DNA from: UBA7236 sp964463165
GTDB lineage: Bacteria > Bacteroidota > Bacteroidia > Chitinophagales > BACL12
Assembly (NCBI GenBank): GCA_964463165.1
Contig: CAYXBK010000021.1
Span: 25,218-89,217, forward strand
Direction of reading: 5' to 3'
DNA length: 64,000 nt
Shown in pieces: positions 42,457 through 51,179 of this stretch (the stretch's first letter is position 1; the number at the start of each line of letters is the position of its first letter). Made by a program: the position numbers and the translations under genes. The notes under the pieces were generated by a model. It was not told where the DNA came from. It was given only the letters and a program-made list of their open reading frames with translations, and did not search any database.

Positions 42457-43038
42457 TCAATGCATCCTCTCTCCTTTCACTTCGAGTCTATTCATTACAT
42501 CCGCCTCATACTCCAGCCATTCACTCCAGCGTGTTTTTGTTTTTTCCTTTCCGAGATATGCATTTGCAAGATCAATAAACATCCTGTAATGACCCGCTTC
42601 ACTCACCATAAATTCGTGATAGAATTTTCGAAGATCATTGTCTTCCAATCCTTCACTTAATAGTCTGAATCGTTCGCAGCTTCTTGCTTCAATTAAAGCC
42701 GCCATTAATAATCGTTCGAGTAATTGCTGATCGCGGCTGCCGCCTTTCTTCTGAAATTTTATTAATTCATTTACGTACTGATCAGGCCGCTGACGGCCCA
42801 ATTTTAAATTTCTTCTTTTTAATTCTTTAAGCACCATCCGGAAATGTCCCCATTCCTCTGTCACCACTGGTGCCACTTCTTCAACCAAACGTTCATTTTC
42901 AGGAAATAGCTGTATCAGCGAAATACAGGAAGATGCCGCCTTTTGCTCGCAATATGCATGATCGGTAAGAATTTCTGCAAGGCTTTTTTCTGCAAGATTC
43001 ACCCAGCGTGGATCGGTTGGCAATTTTAATCCTAACAT
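42457..43038 (-). CDS. miaE: tRNA-(ms2io6A)-hydroxylase MiaE
   Basis: MiaE hydroxylates the isopentenyl group of ms2i6A in tRNA with a di-iron centre. From the ATG at 43038 the protein has 193 residues. The iron ligand segments are HAYCEQKAASS, VTEEWGHFRMVL, LIEARSCERFRLLSE and VSEAGHYRMF, each on one helix of the four-helix bundle. A TTG at 43056 is less likely, since the TAAATTTG promoter element ends inside that extra segment. The gene is divergent from the GT9 gene, whose ATG at 43065 is only 26 bp away. Confidence 0.9.
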   Translation of the reverse strand: MLGLKLPTDPRWVNLAEKSLAEILTDHAYCEQKAASSCISLIQLFPENERLVEEVAPVVTEEWGHFRMVLKELKRRNLKLGRQRPDQYVNELIKFQKKGGSRDQQLLERLLMAALIEARSCERFRLLSEGLEDNDLRKFYHEFMVSEAGHYRMFIDLANAYLGKEKTKTRWSEWLEYEADVMNRLEVKGERMH

Positions 43039-43053
43039 TTCAGATATTTGAGG

Positions 43054-43061
43054 CAAATTTA
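43054..43061 (-). promoter_or_regulatory. -7 promoter element of miaE
   Basis: TAAATTTG followed by CC on the minus strand ends 15 nt before the miaE ATG at 43038. The same DNA lies 4-11 bp before the GT9 ATG (43065), so the two promoters or starts overlap. Confidence 0.55.
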
Positions 43062-43064
43062 CGA

Positions 43065-44051
43065 ATGCCCAAAAAGATTTTAATACTGCGGTTCAGTTCC
43101 ATCGGTGATATCGTTCTTACAACACCTGTGCTGCGTTGTATTAAAACACAATTTCCCGAAACGGAAATTCATTATGCCACAAAAAAACAATACGCTTCCA
43201 TTTTATCAGCCAATCCGTATATCACAAAATTGCATGTATTTGAAGATAAAAAATTGCCGGTGCTGATGGATGCTCTTGCAAAAGAAAAATTCGATCTTGT
43301 AATTGACCTGCACCATAACCTGCGCACATTCCTGATTAAAAACAATCTGAATATTCCATCCTCCTCATTCAAAAAAATAAATTTTCAAAAATGGCTGATG
43401 GTGCAATTAAAGATCAACCGCCTTCCTGAAAAACATATTGTGGACCGCTATCTGGATGCTGCAAACGAATTAGGAATTGTGAATGATGGAAAAGGTCTTG
43501 ATTATTTTATTCCCGCAAATGAAATTGCAGATGTTTCTGCATTGCCCGTTTCTTTTCAAAATGGTTTTACTGCCGTTGTGATCGGAGCATTGCACTACAC
43601 TAAAAAACTTCCGAATGAAAAACTGATTGAATTATGCAGTAAAATCAACCGGCCGATTTTGCTGATCGGCGGAAAAGAAGATTTTCAAAACGGAGAAATT
43701 ATTGCGGCGTCCAAACAAACAATTTTAAATACCTGCGGAAAATATTCCATCAATCAATCCGCATCATTAATTGAAAAGGCAGAGAAAATATATACACACG
43801 ATACAGGAATGATGCATATCGCAGCTGCATTAAAAAAAGACATCATTTCCATTTGGGGGAATACAATTCCTGAATTCGGGATGTATCCGTATTTCGGAAA
43901 TACAGCATCTCTGCAGCAACAACGCAGTGCTCATAAAATACTTGAAATAAACGGCCTCAGCTGCCGGCCTTGTTCGAAAATCGGTTTCGAGAAATGTCCG
44001 AAGGGCCATTTCAAATGCATGCGTGAAATACGGTTTGATACAATCAACTGA
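43065..44051 (+). CDS. family 9 glycosyltransferase (heptosyltransferase-like)
   Basis: From the ATG at 43065 (328 residues), the N-terminus KILILRFSSIGDIVLTTPVLR is the typical GT9 start. The C-terminal half has KIYTHDTGMMHIAAALKKDIISIWGNT, the S/T-D-T-G-x-M-H-I motif used to bind the ADP-heptose donor. A Cys cluster follows near the end (CRPCSKIGFEKCPKGHFKCM), which is common in Bacteroidota members and may bind a metal. It likely adds a heptose or related sugar to the lipopolysaccharide core. A GTG- or ATG-like start at 43008 would overlap miaE and adds unconserved residues. Confidence 0.88.
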   Translation: MPKKILILRFSSIGDIVLTTPVLRCIKTQFPETEIHYATKKQYASILSANPYITKLHVFEDKKLPVLMDALAKEKFDLVIDLHHNLRTFLIKNNLNIPSSSFKKINFQKWLMVQLKINRLPEKHIVDRYLDAANELGIVNDGKGLDYFIPANEIADVSALPVSFQNGFTAVVIGALHYTKKLPNEKLIELCSKINRPILLIGGKEDFQNGEIIAASKQTILNTCGKYSINQSASLIEKAEKIYTHDTGMMHIAAALKKDIISIWGNTIPEFGMYPYFGNTASLQQQRSAHKILEINGLSCRPCSKIGFEKCPKGHFKCMREIRFDTIN

Positions 44052-44112
44052 ATTTTATACGTCTCATAAACTTGCACACAGCAAGGGATCCGGCGCTTTC
44101 TTGATTATTCGT

Positions 44113-44120
44113 TAAATTTG
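44113..44120 (+). promoter_or_regulatory. -7 promoter element of purB
   Basis: TAAATTTG matches TAnnTTTG 13 nt before the purB ATG. Confidence 0.55.
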
Positions 44121-44133
44121 TAAAAAAATAAAC

Positions 44134-45486
44134 ATGAACGAAACAGAGCTGCTGAGCATATCTCCTGTTGACGGCCGCTATAAGTCGAAAGTAAGCGAGT
44201 TAGATAATTATTTTTCAGAATATGCCCTTATGAAATTCAGGGTGTATGTGGAAGTTGAATATTTTATTGCTCTCACCGAATTACCAATCGAACAATTACG
44301 TGATTTTGATCCTGATAACGTCGGGAAGTTGCGGCTGATCTACAAGCGCTTTAATATCGATGAATGCAAGATCATTAAAAATTATGAATCAAAAATAAAT
44401 CACGATGTAAAAGCTGTTGAGTATTATTTAAAAGATAAATTTGATGAAGCCGGTTTTACAAAATGGAAAGAATTTATTCATTTCGGTTTAACATCGCAGG
44501 ATATTAATAATACGGCAATACCGATCTCTTTCCGCGATGCATTAATTGATGTATATGCACCTATCCTTGAAGAACTGATCAATCAATTAAGTGAACTTGC
44601 GGTGCAATGGACAAAAATACCGATGCTCGCACGCACACACGGCCAACCGGCATCACCTACCATGCTCGGTAAAGAAATCAGAGTATTTATTGAAAGACTC
44701 GGCAAACAAAGAAATTTATTCAACACGATTCCATTCAGTGCAAAATTTGGCGGTGCCACCGGAAATTTCAATGCACATTATGTAGCCTATCCTGAAATCG
44801 ACTGGATATTATTTGCAGATCAATTCGTATCCGGCCGTCTCGGACTCGAACGCTGCAGGTATACAACACAAATTGAACATTATGATAATATGGCAGCTGC
44901 ATTCGACGGATTAAAAAGAATTAATACAATTCTGATCGACCTGAGCCGCGATATCTGGACATATATTTCAATGGATTATTTTAAACAGAAGATCAATAAA
45001 GATGAAGTAGGTTCATCTGCGATGCCGCATAAAGTAAACCCGATTGATTTTGAAAATGCAGAGGGAAACCTGGGAATCGCAAATGCCTTGTATGAACATT
45101 TTTCATCGAAATTACCCGTTTCCAGATTGCAGCGTGATTTGACCGACTCAACCGTTTTAAGAAATATCGGTGTACCCGTTGCACATTCTGTTTTGGCGAT
45201 GAAATCAATTATCCGCGGTCTGAAAAAATTAATTGTGAACGAACAGAAAATTCACGACGACCTCAATCAAAACTGGGCGGTTATTGCAGAAGGAATTCAA
45301 ACTATTTTGCGCCGTGAAGGTTATCCGCAACCGTATGAAGCCTTGAAAGAACTTACTCGAAATGGCCAGGCAATAAATAAGGAAACAATATTACAGTTCA
45401 TCAATGCACTTTCCGTTTCTGAAGATGTGAAAGAACAATTGAGAAATATTACGCCGTTTAATTATACCGGGTACAGGTTTATTTGA
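44134..45486 (+). CDS. purB: adenylosuccinate lyase
   Basis: PurB cleaves adenylosuccinate and SAICAR in purine synthesis. The 450-residue product begins LLSISPVDGRYKSKV, has the HFGLTSQDINNTA catalytic region near residue 110, LARTHGQPASPTMLGKE near 160, and the signature loop GSSAMPHKVNPIDFENAEGN near 290. All are diagnostic for the fumarase/aspartase superfamily lyase PurB (the longer E. coli-like type). A promoter element lies just upstream and a small DUF5522 gene and repeat arrays lie downstream. Confidence 0.96.
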   Translation: MNETELLSISPVDGRYKSKVSELDNYFSEYALMKFRVYVEVEYFIALTELPIEQLRDFDPDNVGKLRLIYKRFNIDECKIIKNYESKINHDVKAVEYYLKDKFDEAGFTKWKEFIHFGLTSQDINNTAIPISFRDALIDVYAPILEELINQLSELAVQWTKIPMLARTHGQPASPTMLGKEIRVFIERLGKQRNLFNTIPFSAKFGGATGNFNAHYVAYPEIDWILFADQFVSGRLGLERCRYTTQIEHYDNMAAAFDGLKRINTILIDLSRDIWTYISMDYFKQKINKDEVGSSAMPHKVNPIDFENAEGNLGIANALYEHFSSKLPVSRLQRDLTDSTVLRNIGVPVAHSVLAMKSIIRGLKKLIVNEQKIHDDLNQNWAVIAEGIQTILRREGYPQPYEALKELTRNGQAINKETILQFINALSVSEDVKEQLRNITPFNYTGYRFI

Positions 45487-45550
45487 AATCAGAATCAGGA
45501 GTCAAGAGCCAGGAGTCAGGATTGCTGACGCAACTATTTCTGCATTGAAA

Positions 45551-45586
45551 GACCTGAACACACGAATACATGAACACATGAACATT
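45551..45586. repeat. intergenic word repeat (gaacacacgaatacatgaac)
   Basis: The word is the same as at 17084-17168 and 57293-57316. It lies directly before the small DUF5522 gene at 45588. Confidence 0.75.
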
Positions 45587-45587
45587 T

Positions 45588-45749
45588 ATGCTCACCGAAG
45601 GAATAGATTATTATTTTAATGCGGAAGGATTAATGGTGCTCACCGAAAAATATTTGCTCGGGCGTGGGTATTGCTGCGGGAATGGATGCCTGCATTGCCC
45701 TTATACAAATAAGAAACCAGAAGAGAAGAAAAAAGATGAGAAGAAATGA
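45588..45749 (+). CDS. small Cys-rich protein, DUF5522-like
   Basis: A 53-residue frame starts ATG-CTC-ACC: MLTEGIDYYFNAEGLMVLTE, then KYLLGRGYCCGNGCLHCPYT, then a Lys/Glu-rich tail. The GYCCGNGCxHCPY motif with four closely spaced Cys and one His is characteristic of a small Bacteroidota family and may bind a metal. It lies 101 bp after purB, starts two bases after a repeat word and ends shortly before another array. No ribosome-binding site is visible. The family identity rests on the motif alone. Confidence 0.7.
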   Translation: MLTEGIDYYFNAEGLMVLTEKYLLGRGYCCGNGCLHCPYTNKKPEEKKKDEKK

Positions 45750-45764
45750 GTTGGTGGTTGGAAG

Positions 45765-45880
45765 TAGAGTTGGCAGTTGGCAGTCGCAGTTGGCAGTAAC
45801 AAAAAACCAGTGGTCAGTAGCTGGCAGCCAGTAGCTAGTAGCTAGTGGCAAGTAGCTAGCAGCCATCAGCCAGCATCTAG
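45765..45880. repeat. composite word-repeat array (ggcagttggcag; cagccagtagctagtagc)
   Basis: Two words are joined here: ttggcagttggcagtcgcag (as at 10153) and cagtagctggcagccagtagctagt (as at 5504-5612). The array runs up to the TAG stop codon of the permease gene on the minus strand (45877-45879). Confidence 0.8.
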
Positions 45881-47115
45881 TTAAAAACAATCGCTTTTAT
45901 CGGTTTTATTTTCGCAACGAAGAATGATGGAATAATTAAAAATAAGATCGACACGATGAATGTGCCGGCATTTAATCCAAGCACCCACCATAAATTGATA
46001 TCTACCGGAGCAACCGAAACATAATATGATTCTTCCGGCAACCGTATTAATCCGAATTGTTGCTGCAAAACACATAAACCAATGCCGATCACATTTCCCC
46101 AAACCATTCCCCAGAGAATAATATTTGAAGCATGAATCAAAAATATTTTTTGAATTGATTTATTGGATGATCCGAGCGATTTCAGAACGCCTATCATGTT
46201 TGTCCGCTCGAGAATTAATATCAATAGTGAAGTAACCATATTGATCAATGCAACGAGCAGCATCAAAATCAAAATGATCCATTCATTTACTTTTTGCAAA
46301 TTGAGCCAGTCGAAAACACTGGGAATGATCTGCTGGATATTTTGCACATCCCAAAACGGGTCTGCCGCCTTATCCACCTTATCTTCGATCTCAAATAATT
46401 TATCGGGGTCATTAATAAAAACTTCATAGCCTCCGATCTGATCTTTTGTCCATCCGTTCAGGTCCTGCACATGACGGATATCAAGTAATGCAAATAATTT
46501 ATCAAATTCTTCCAAACCTGTATTATAAATTCCGTCGAGCCGCAATTTTTTATAACGTTGTCTGTAATCACCATTTACATCCTGATCAATAAAATGCAAC
46601 AGCACACTATCGCCTACTGTAAATTTCAATCTGTCTGCAGTTGATTTTGATAAGATGATCCCTCGCGACGGAACCGAATCTCTAAGCTGAATTCCTTCAC
46701 CTGAAATAATATATTTATTAAAATGCTCCCAGTTAAAATCGCTCCCGATACCCTTGATAATAATTCCCTCAATATCATTTTTTGTTTTGATGATACCGGC
46801 TTTTCTCGCATACACCTGCACACTGTTCACACCTTCAATATCTGCAACCTGTTTCACAAAATCATCCTTGCGGTAAATCGGTTCATCGTCAAATGAATTC
46901 CGCAAACTTTCCTTTGAAATATTAATATGCCCCCAGAAACCGTATATCTTACCTGAAATGGTTGAGCGAAATCCGTTCACAAGTGATGTGGAAATGATCA
47001 TTACGATCAGACTCAGGGCAATTGCCACACGTGCGATCCGGATGATCATTTTTGAAAATGACCTTTCTCCGTTTTTAATAATTCTTTTTGTTATAAAATA
47101 TTCAAACCACATCAA
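45877..47115 (-). CDS. FtsX/LolE-type ABC transporter permease
   Basis: This 412-residue protein has one N-terminal membrane helix (ARVAIALSLIVMIISTSL), a large extracytoplasmic domain (about residues 45-270) and three C-terminal helices (WIILILMLLVALINMVTSL, LIHASNIILWGMVWGNVIG, LNAGTFIVSILFLIIP). The ILERTNMIGVLKSLGSSN segment is the conserved cytoplasmic loop that contacts the ATPase. It resembles the LolC/LolE lipoprotein-releasing permeases. No ATPase gene is adjacent. Given the many lipoproteins in this window a lipoprotein-sorting role is plausible. The TAG stop lies at the edge of the repeat array. Confidence 0.85.
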   Translation of the reverse strand: MMWFEYFITKRIIKNGERSFSKMIIRIARVAIALSLIVMIISTSLVNGFRSTISGKIYGFWGHINISKESLRNSFDDEPIYRKDDFVKQVADIEGVNSVQVYARKAGIIKTKNDIEGIIIKGIGSDFNWEHFNKYIISGEGIQLRDSVPSRGIILSKSTADRLKFTVGDSVLLHFIDQDVNGDYRQRYKKLRLDGIYNTGLEEFDKLFALLDIRHVQDLNGWTKDQIGGYEVFINDPDKLFEIEDKVDKAADPFWDVQNIQQIIPSVFDWLNLQKVNEWIILILMLLVALINMVTSLLILILERTNMIGVLKSLGSSNKSIQKIFLIHASNIILWGMVWGNVIGIGLCVLQQQFGLIRLPEESYYVSVAPVDINLWWVLGLNAGTFIVSILFLIIPSFFVAKIKPIKAIVFN

Positions 47116-47125
47116 CGAATCCTGT

Positions 47126-47133
47126 TAATTTTG
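47126..47133 (+). promoter_or_regulatory. -7 promoter element directly before the NamZ-like gene
   Basis: The sequence reads TAATTTTG-TTTTCA-ATG, an exact TAnnTTTG match 6 nt before the ATG at 47140. Confidence 0.5.
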
Positions 47134-47139
47134 TTTTCA

Positions 47140-48426
47140 ATGTCCTGTACCGGGCATTTAATTTGTAACATTGTGCACATGCTCAACCTTATCTCCATCC
47201 TGCTGCTAACATTCGGAACAACCGGCTGTAAAAATAAGGATTCAAATATTCATTCGGCGCAGGAAGAATTCATTTCCTCTCCTGATACGGTTGCCTTATA
47301 TAAATCCACAATTCTTACAGGAGCTGATCAGCTGGATGCATATTTTCCGATTCTGAAGGACAAATATGTTTCGCTCGTCGTAAATCAGACCTCGGTTATC
47401 GGGAATTCGCATCTTGTTGATACACTGCTGAAGCTTGGTGTGAAGATCAATAATATTTTTGCTCCCGAACATGGATTCCGAGGAACGGAAGATGCAGGTG
47501 CTACAATTTTAAATGCAAAAGATCTTACAACAGGCCTTCCTGTTATTTCATTGTACGGAGATAAAAAGAAACCATCCTGGCAGGATCTTGCAGATGCAGA
47601 TATCGTTGTATTCGACATTCAGGATGTGGGTGCAAGATTTTATACATATATTTCTACGCTGCATTATGTGATGGAAGCATGTGCAGAAAATAAAAAACAA
47701 TTGATTGTTCTCGACCGTCCGAATCCGAACGGGTTTTATGTTGACGGGCCTGTTTTGGAAAAAGAATTTGCATCTTTTATCGGAATGGATCCTGTTCCCG
47801 TGGTACACGGAATGACGATCGGTGAATATGCACAAATGATTAACGGAGAAAAATGGTTGCCAAACGGATTGCAATGCGACCTGACAATTATTCCATGTAA
47901 AAATTATTCCCATGCAGATTATTATGAAGTAAAAATTCCACCGTCACCGAATTTAAAAACGATGGAGGCAATTTATTTATATCCAACGCTTTGTTTTTTC
48001 GAGGGGACAAATGTGAGTGTGGGAAGAGGGACTTCAACACCTTTTGAAATGATCGGTTCACCTTATATGAATCCACCCGAACCGATTTATACATTCACTC
48101 CCAAATCAGGACCGGGCGCTAAACAACCGCCGTTTATGAACCAGGAATGTTACGGAATGAATTTTAGTGAAGTTGATATTTTTACTTTAAGGGCTTACCA
48201 TATTCATATGCAATTGATCCTCGAAGCAAATAATTATTTTTATGCAAATAAGGATAAATTTTTCCTTGCAAATAATTTTTTTAATAAACTTGCAGGCAGC
48301 GATGAGTTGATGGAACAAATTAAAGCGGGATTAACTGCTGATGAAATAAAATTGAGCTGGCAGGATGATATTGCGGCATTTAAACAAATAAGGAAAAAAT
48401 ATTTATTGTATCCTGATTTCGAGTAA
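47140..48426 (+). CDS. DUF1343 / NamZ-like exo-N-acetylmuramidase, predicted lipoprotein
   Basis: From the ATG at 47140 (428 residues) the N-terminus has a lipoprotein signal (LISILLLTFGTTGCKN). The family core follows: VSLVVNQTSVI, NIFAPEHGFRGTEDAG, PVISLYGDKKKPSWQDL, DIVVFDIQDVGARFYTYI, VLDRPNPNGFYVDGPVL, and FFEGTNVSVGRGTSTPFE near residue 280. DUF1343 enzymes from Bacillus and Tannerella (NamZ) cut N-acetylmuramic acid from the end of peptidoglycan fragments. The lipid-anchored protein here would act in the periplasm, in cell-wall recycling. An upstream TTG at 47131 falls within the promoter element. Confidence 0.85.
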   Translation: MSCTGHLICNIVHMLNLISILLLTFGTTGCKNKDSNIHSAQEEFISSPDTVALYKSTILTGADQLDAYFPILKDKYVSLVVNQTSVIGNSHLVDTLLKLGVKINNIFAPEHGFRGTEDAGATILNAKDLTTGLPVISLYGDKKKPSWQDLADADIVVFDIQDVGARFYTYISTLHYVMEACAENKKQLIVLDRPNPNGFYVDGPVLEKEFASFIGMDPVPVVHGMTIGEYAQMINGEKWLPNGLQCDLTIIPCKNYSHADYYEVKIPPSPNLKTMEAIYLYPTLCFFEGTNVSVGRGTSTPFEMIGSPYMNPPEPIYTFTPKSGPGAKQPPFMNQECYGMNFSEVDIFTLRAYHIHMQLILEANNYFYANKDKFFLANNFFNKLAGSDELMEQIKAGLTADEIKLSWQDDIAAFKQIRKKYLLYPDFE

Positions 48427-48432
48427 TTACTT

Positions 48433-48494
48433 TATTCCTGACACTTTATACCTGATTCTTTATACCTGATACTTGATACCTGATACTTGATACC
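48433..48494. repeat. intergenic word repeat (tgatacctgatacttgatacc) reaching the fmt start
   Basis: About 60 bp of cctgatacttgata units fill the gap between the NamZ-like gene and fmt. The only plausible start codon of fmt, TTG at 48487, lies inside a copy. A similar array is at 58440-58478. Confidence 0.8.
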
Positions 48495-49419
48495 ATCTTC
48501 CAACATACGAATCATATTCATGGGCACGCCGGAATTTGCCGTGCAGAGTTTAAAAATTCTGGTGGAACATCATTTTAATATCGTAGCCGTAGTTACCGCA
48601 CCTGATAAACCATCCGGGCGAGGATTGCAATTACATCCATCTCCCGTAAAACAATTTGCACAGGAAAACGGAATTCCGGTTTTACAACCTTTGAAATTAA
48701 AATCACCAGAATTTATTGAAGAATTAAAATCATATAAAGCCGATCTGCAAATTGTTGTTGCATTCAGAATGCTGCCGGAAATTGTGTGGGATATGCCGCG
48801 GCTCGGAACCATTAATCTGCACGCATCCCTGCTTCCTGATTACCGCGGTGCCGCTCCAATTAATCGGGCAATCATGAATGGTGAAAAGGAAACAGGTATC
48901 ACAACATTTTATCTGAAACACGAAATTGATACCGGCGATATGCTCCTGCAAGAAAAAATCCCGATTGCAGAAAATGATACGGCGGGATCATTGCACGATA
49001 AATTAATGATAAGGGGAGCGAAATTGATTTTAAAAACTGTGGAAATGGTGGCTGAAGGAAATTACACTCCGGTTCCGCAAACAACATCTTCAAACAAAAC
49101 AGCTCCGAAAATATTTAAAGAAAATTGCCGGATCAATTGGGATCAGGATGCGGAAACAATCAGAAATTTTGTTCGCGGATTATCGCCCTACCCTGCCGCT
49201 TATACTTTTCTGGAAAATAAATTATTAAAAATATTTGATGTATCTGTTGAATTGGCACAACAATCAATTAATCCCGGCACTGTTGTAACAGATAATAAAA
49301 CTTATTTAAAATTTGCTGCAAAAAACGGATTTGTTTTAGTGCATGATCTGCAGATGGAAGGAAAAAAACGAATGCCGGTAAAAGAATTTTTAAAGGGAAA
49401 TCAGGTCAAAACCACCTGA
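48487..49419 (+). CDS. fmt: methionyl-tRNA formyltransferase
   Basis: Fmt formylates Met-tRNA for translation initiation. The 310-residue protein has IIFMGTPEFAV at the start, the folate-binding region (AVVTAPDKPSGRG), the catalytic INLHASLLPDYRGAAPINRAIMNGE (HxSLLP), then DTGDMLLQEKIPI, and a C-terminal OB-like domain (CRINWDQDAETIRNFVRGLSPYPAA). It starts at TTG 48487, because the conserved IRIIFMGTPEF segment begins about seven codons later and no ATG precedes it. An ATA start is the other option. The start codon lies in a repeat array, which may have replaced the ancestral start. It overlaps corA by 14 bp at the end. Confidence 0.92.
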   Translation: MIPSSNIRIIFMGTPEFAVQSLKILVEHHFNIVAVVTAPDKPSGRGLQLHPSPVKQFAQENGIPVLQPLKLKSPEFIEELKSYKADLQIVVAFRMLPEIVWDMPRLGTINLHASLLPDYRGAAPINRAIMNGEKETGITTFYLKHEIDTGDMLLQEKIPIAENDTAGSLHDKLMIRGAKLILKTVEMVAEGNYTPVPQTTSSNKTAPKIFKENCRINWDQDAETIRNFVRGLSPYPAAYTFLENKLLKIFDVSVELAQQSINPGTVVTDNKTYLKFAAKNGFVLVHDLQMEGKKRMPVKEFLKGNQVKTT

Positions 49420-50362
49420 TCCTCCTGAACAGCCAGTAAAGCATTAAGGAAAGCACCAGCGAAAGTATCATGATGATAAAGAACCCGCTTGATTTATCTT
49501 CAAGTGGAAGCGATTCAAAGTTCATTCCGTAAAAACTTGCAATAAGCGTCGGCACCATTAAAATGATGGTGATGGAAGTAAGGCGCTTCATCACGATGTT
49601 CAGATTATTTGAAATGATGGAACCGAAGAAGTCCATTGTACCGTTTAAGATATTGGAATAAACGTTCGCCATTTCAAGCGCCTGGCTGCTGTCGATAATA
49701 ATATCTCCCAGATAATCATTTTTCTCTTCATCGTTTTTAATGCCGAGAAAATTTGTGCGCTGGATCTTCATCATCAGCAATTCATTTGCACGCAGGTCCG
49801 TTACAAAATACACAAGCGATTTCTGGATATTGAGCAATTTCGCCAATTCGGTATTTCTGCTCGAATCCATTAATTCTTTTTCAACCAGATAACGGCGCTT
49901 ATTTATTTCATTGAGATATTGCGTGAAATAAAATACGTTCTTCTCAAAAATTTTCATTACGATCATCGCCTTTTCATTTGCAGGCAAATGTTTGATGGCA
50001 ATGGAAAAAAACCAGTCGATCACTTTATTCTGCGTCGAACTGATGATGATATTATAATCATTCGTTAAAATAATGCCGATCGGGATGGTGATATAAAATG
50101 CATCATTGTCGATCGAATTTTCCATATCATTCTCAATCGGCGTATTGATCACGATGAGTTTTACATTATCGTCCTGCTCGAAGCGTGAACGCTCATTGAT
50201 GTCAATCGAGTCAAGCAAATAATCAATCGGGATATCAATCGCATCGCTGAGGGTAGCAAGATGCTTATGGTCGAAGGGAGGGTATACGTTTATCCAACAG
50301 TCTTTTTCAGGCTTGTCAATTTCTACAATTGCATTATCTATTTTTTTGTAGTATTTGATCAT
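49406..50362 (-). CDS. corA: CorA-family divalent cation (Mg2+) transporter
   Basis: The 318-residue protein has a long soluble N-terminal domain (about 1-260) and two C-terminal membrane segments. The signature GMN is present (IASFYGMNFESLP) with the second helix GFFIIMILSLVLSLMLYWLF and a basic tail RRIRWF. CorA proteins are pentameric channels for Mg2+ and other divalent cations. The ATG at 50362 is well placed. The 3' end overlaps fmt by 14 bp in convergent orientation. Confidence 0.88.
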   Translation of the reverse strand: MIKYYKKIDNAIVEIDKPEKDCWINVYPPFDHKHLATLSDAIDIPIDYLLDSIDINERSRFEQDDNVKLIVINTPIENDMENSIDNDAFYITIPIGIILTNDYNIIISSTQNKVIDWFFSIAIKHLPANEKAMIVMKIFEKNVFYFTQYLNEINKRRYLVEKELMDSSRNTELAKLLNIQKSLVYFVTDLRANELLMMKIQRTNFLGIKNDEEKNDYLGDIIIDSSQALEMANVYSNILNGTMDFFGSIISNNLNIVMKRLTSITIILMVPTLIASFYGMNFESLPLEDKSSGFFIIMILSLVLSLMLYWLFRRIRWF

Positions 50363-50535
50363 CGCTTTCCATCTACCGGGTCAACCATTTTTTGGACGTG
50401 CGAAGATAAGCCTTTTTATCCGTTTATCGCAAGGATGGAATGAAGTTTTTCTGACCTCCTTTCACCGGGCATCCGATATAAGAAGGCGGATTTCCAGGAG
50501 CGTTGCATCAACAGATATATGCGAAGCCGAAACCG

Positions 50536-51027
50536 TCAATTCAATTTATAGGAAACAAGGCCGTGATAATCGCCATAGGAGGAGGTTGTGAGTATGAGGC
50601 CGATATTGTTTGCATAATAATATTGCGTCAGAAAATTCAATGACATGATATTGCCGTTCATATTCATTTTGCTGTCGCCTTCAATAAAAACAACATCACT
50701 GTATGCAGTTCCTTCCACTTCTTTTGAAATACCTGCTTCTTTTACCGTCATCACAAGAATACTCTGAATACCATTCGCGGTAAATTTTATTTCCCATGTA
50801 TCGCCTGCTTTCAAATTATCCTTCAATAAGATCTGAAAATTATTCGGTTCAAATGCATCAGTCAGATAATTATCGCCTTCCTTTTTTGTGATGGTTGATT
50901 TATTTGCAGCTGAATTATGCATGGTATATTCAGAGCCGTTTGCTGCGGTAACAGTATTCGACCAGGTATTTCCGTCTTTTTGTTTATATGTCCAGGCATT
51001 GCCTTGTGCGAGTGGATAATGGGCCAT
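50536..51027 (-). CDS. hypothetical protein, possible beta-barrel or lipocalin-like fold
   Basis: From the ATG at 51027 the product has 163 residues without a signal peptide. It begins MAHYPLAQGNAWTYKQKDGN, then runs as alternating short beta strands (SEYTMHNSAANKSTITKK, NFQILLKDNLKAGDTW, FLTQYYYANNIGLILTTSS). Twelve nt upstream is a -7 promoter TATCTTTG. The YPLxxGNxWTY start is shared by Bacteroidota hypothetical proteins, suggesting a beta-sandwich. A TTG at 51042 is less likely since it lies in the promoter. No specific function. Confidence 0.55.
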   Translation of the reverse strand: MAHYPLAQGNAWTYKQKDGNTWSNTVTAANGSEYTMHNSAANKSTITKKEGDNYLTDAFEPNNFQILLKDNLKAGDTWEIKFTANGIQSILVMTVKEAGISKEVEGTAYSDVVFIEGDSKMNMNGNIMSLNFLTQYYYANNIGLILTTSSYGDYHGLVSYKLN

Positions 51028-51039
51028 AATGTTTTTTTT

Positions 51040-51047
51040 CAAAGATA
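51040..51047 (-). promoter_or_regulatory. -7 promoter element of the hypothetical gene at 50536
   Basis: The minus strand reads TATCTTTG, an exact TAnnTTTG match, 12 nt before the ATG at 51027. Confidence 0.5.
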
Positions 51048-51179
51048 AATATTGAGGAGCACAAGTTAAAAATTGTTAATTGAGATCTGCCTGTATGGAA
51101 AAACTACAGAAACAGAATCATGGGATAGTCAACTCATTCATACCGAGAAAATCGGCATGATCACTCAAATCCTAACGCT

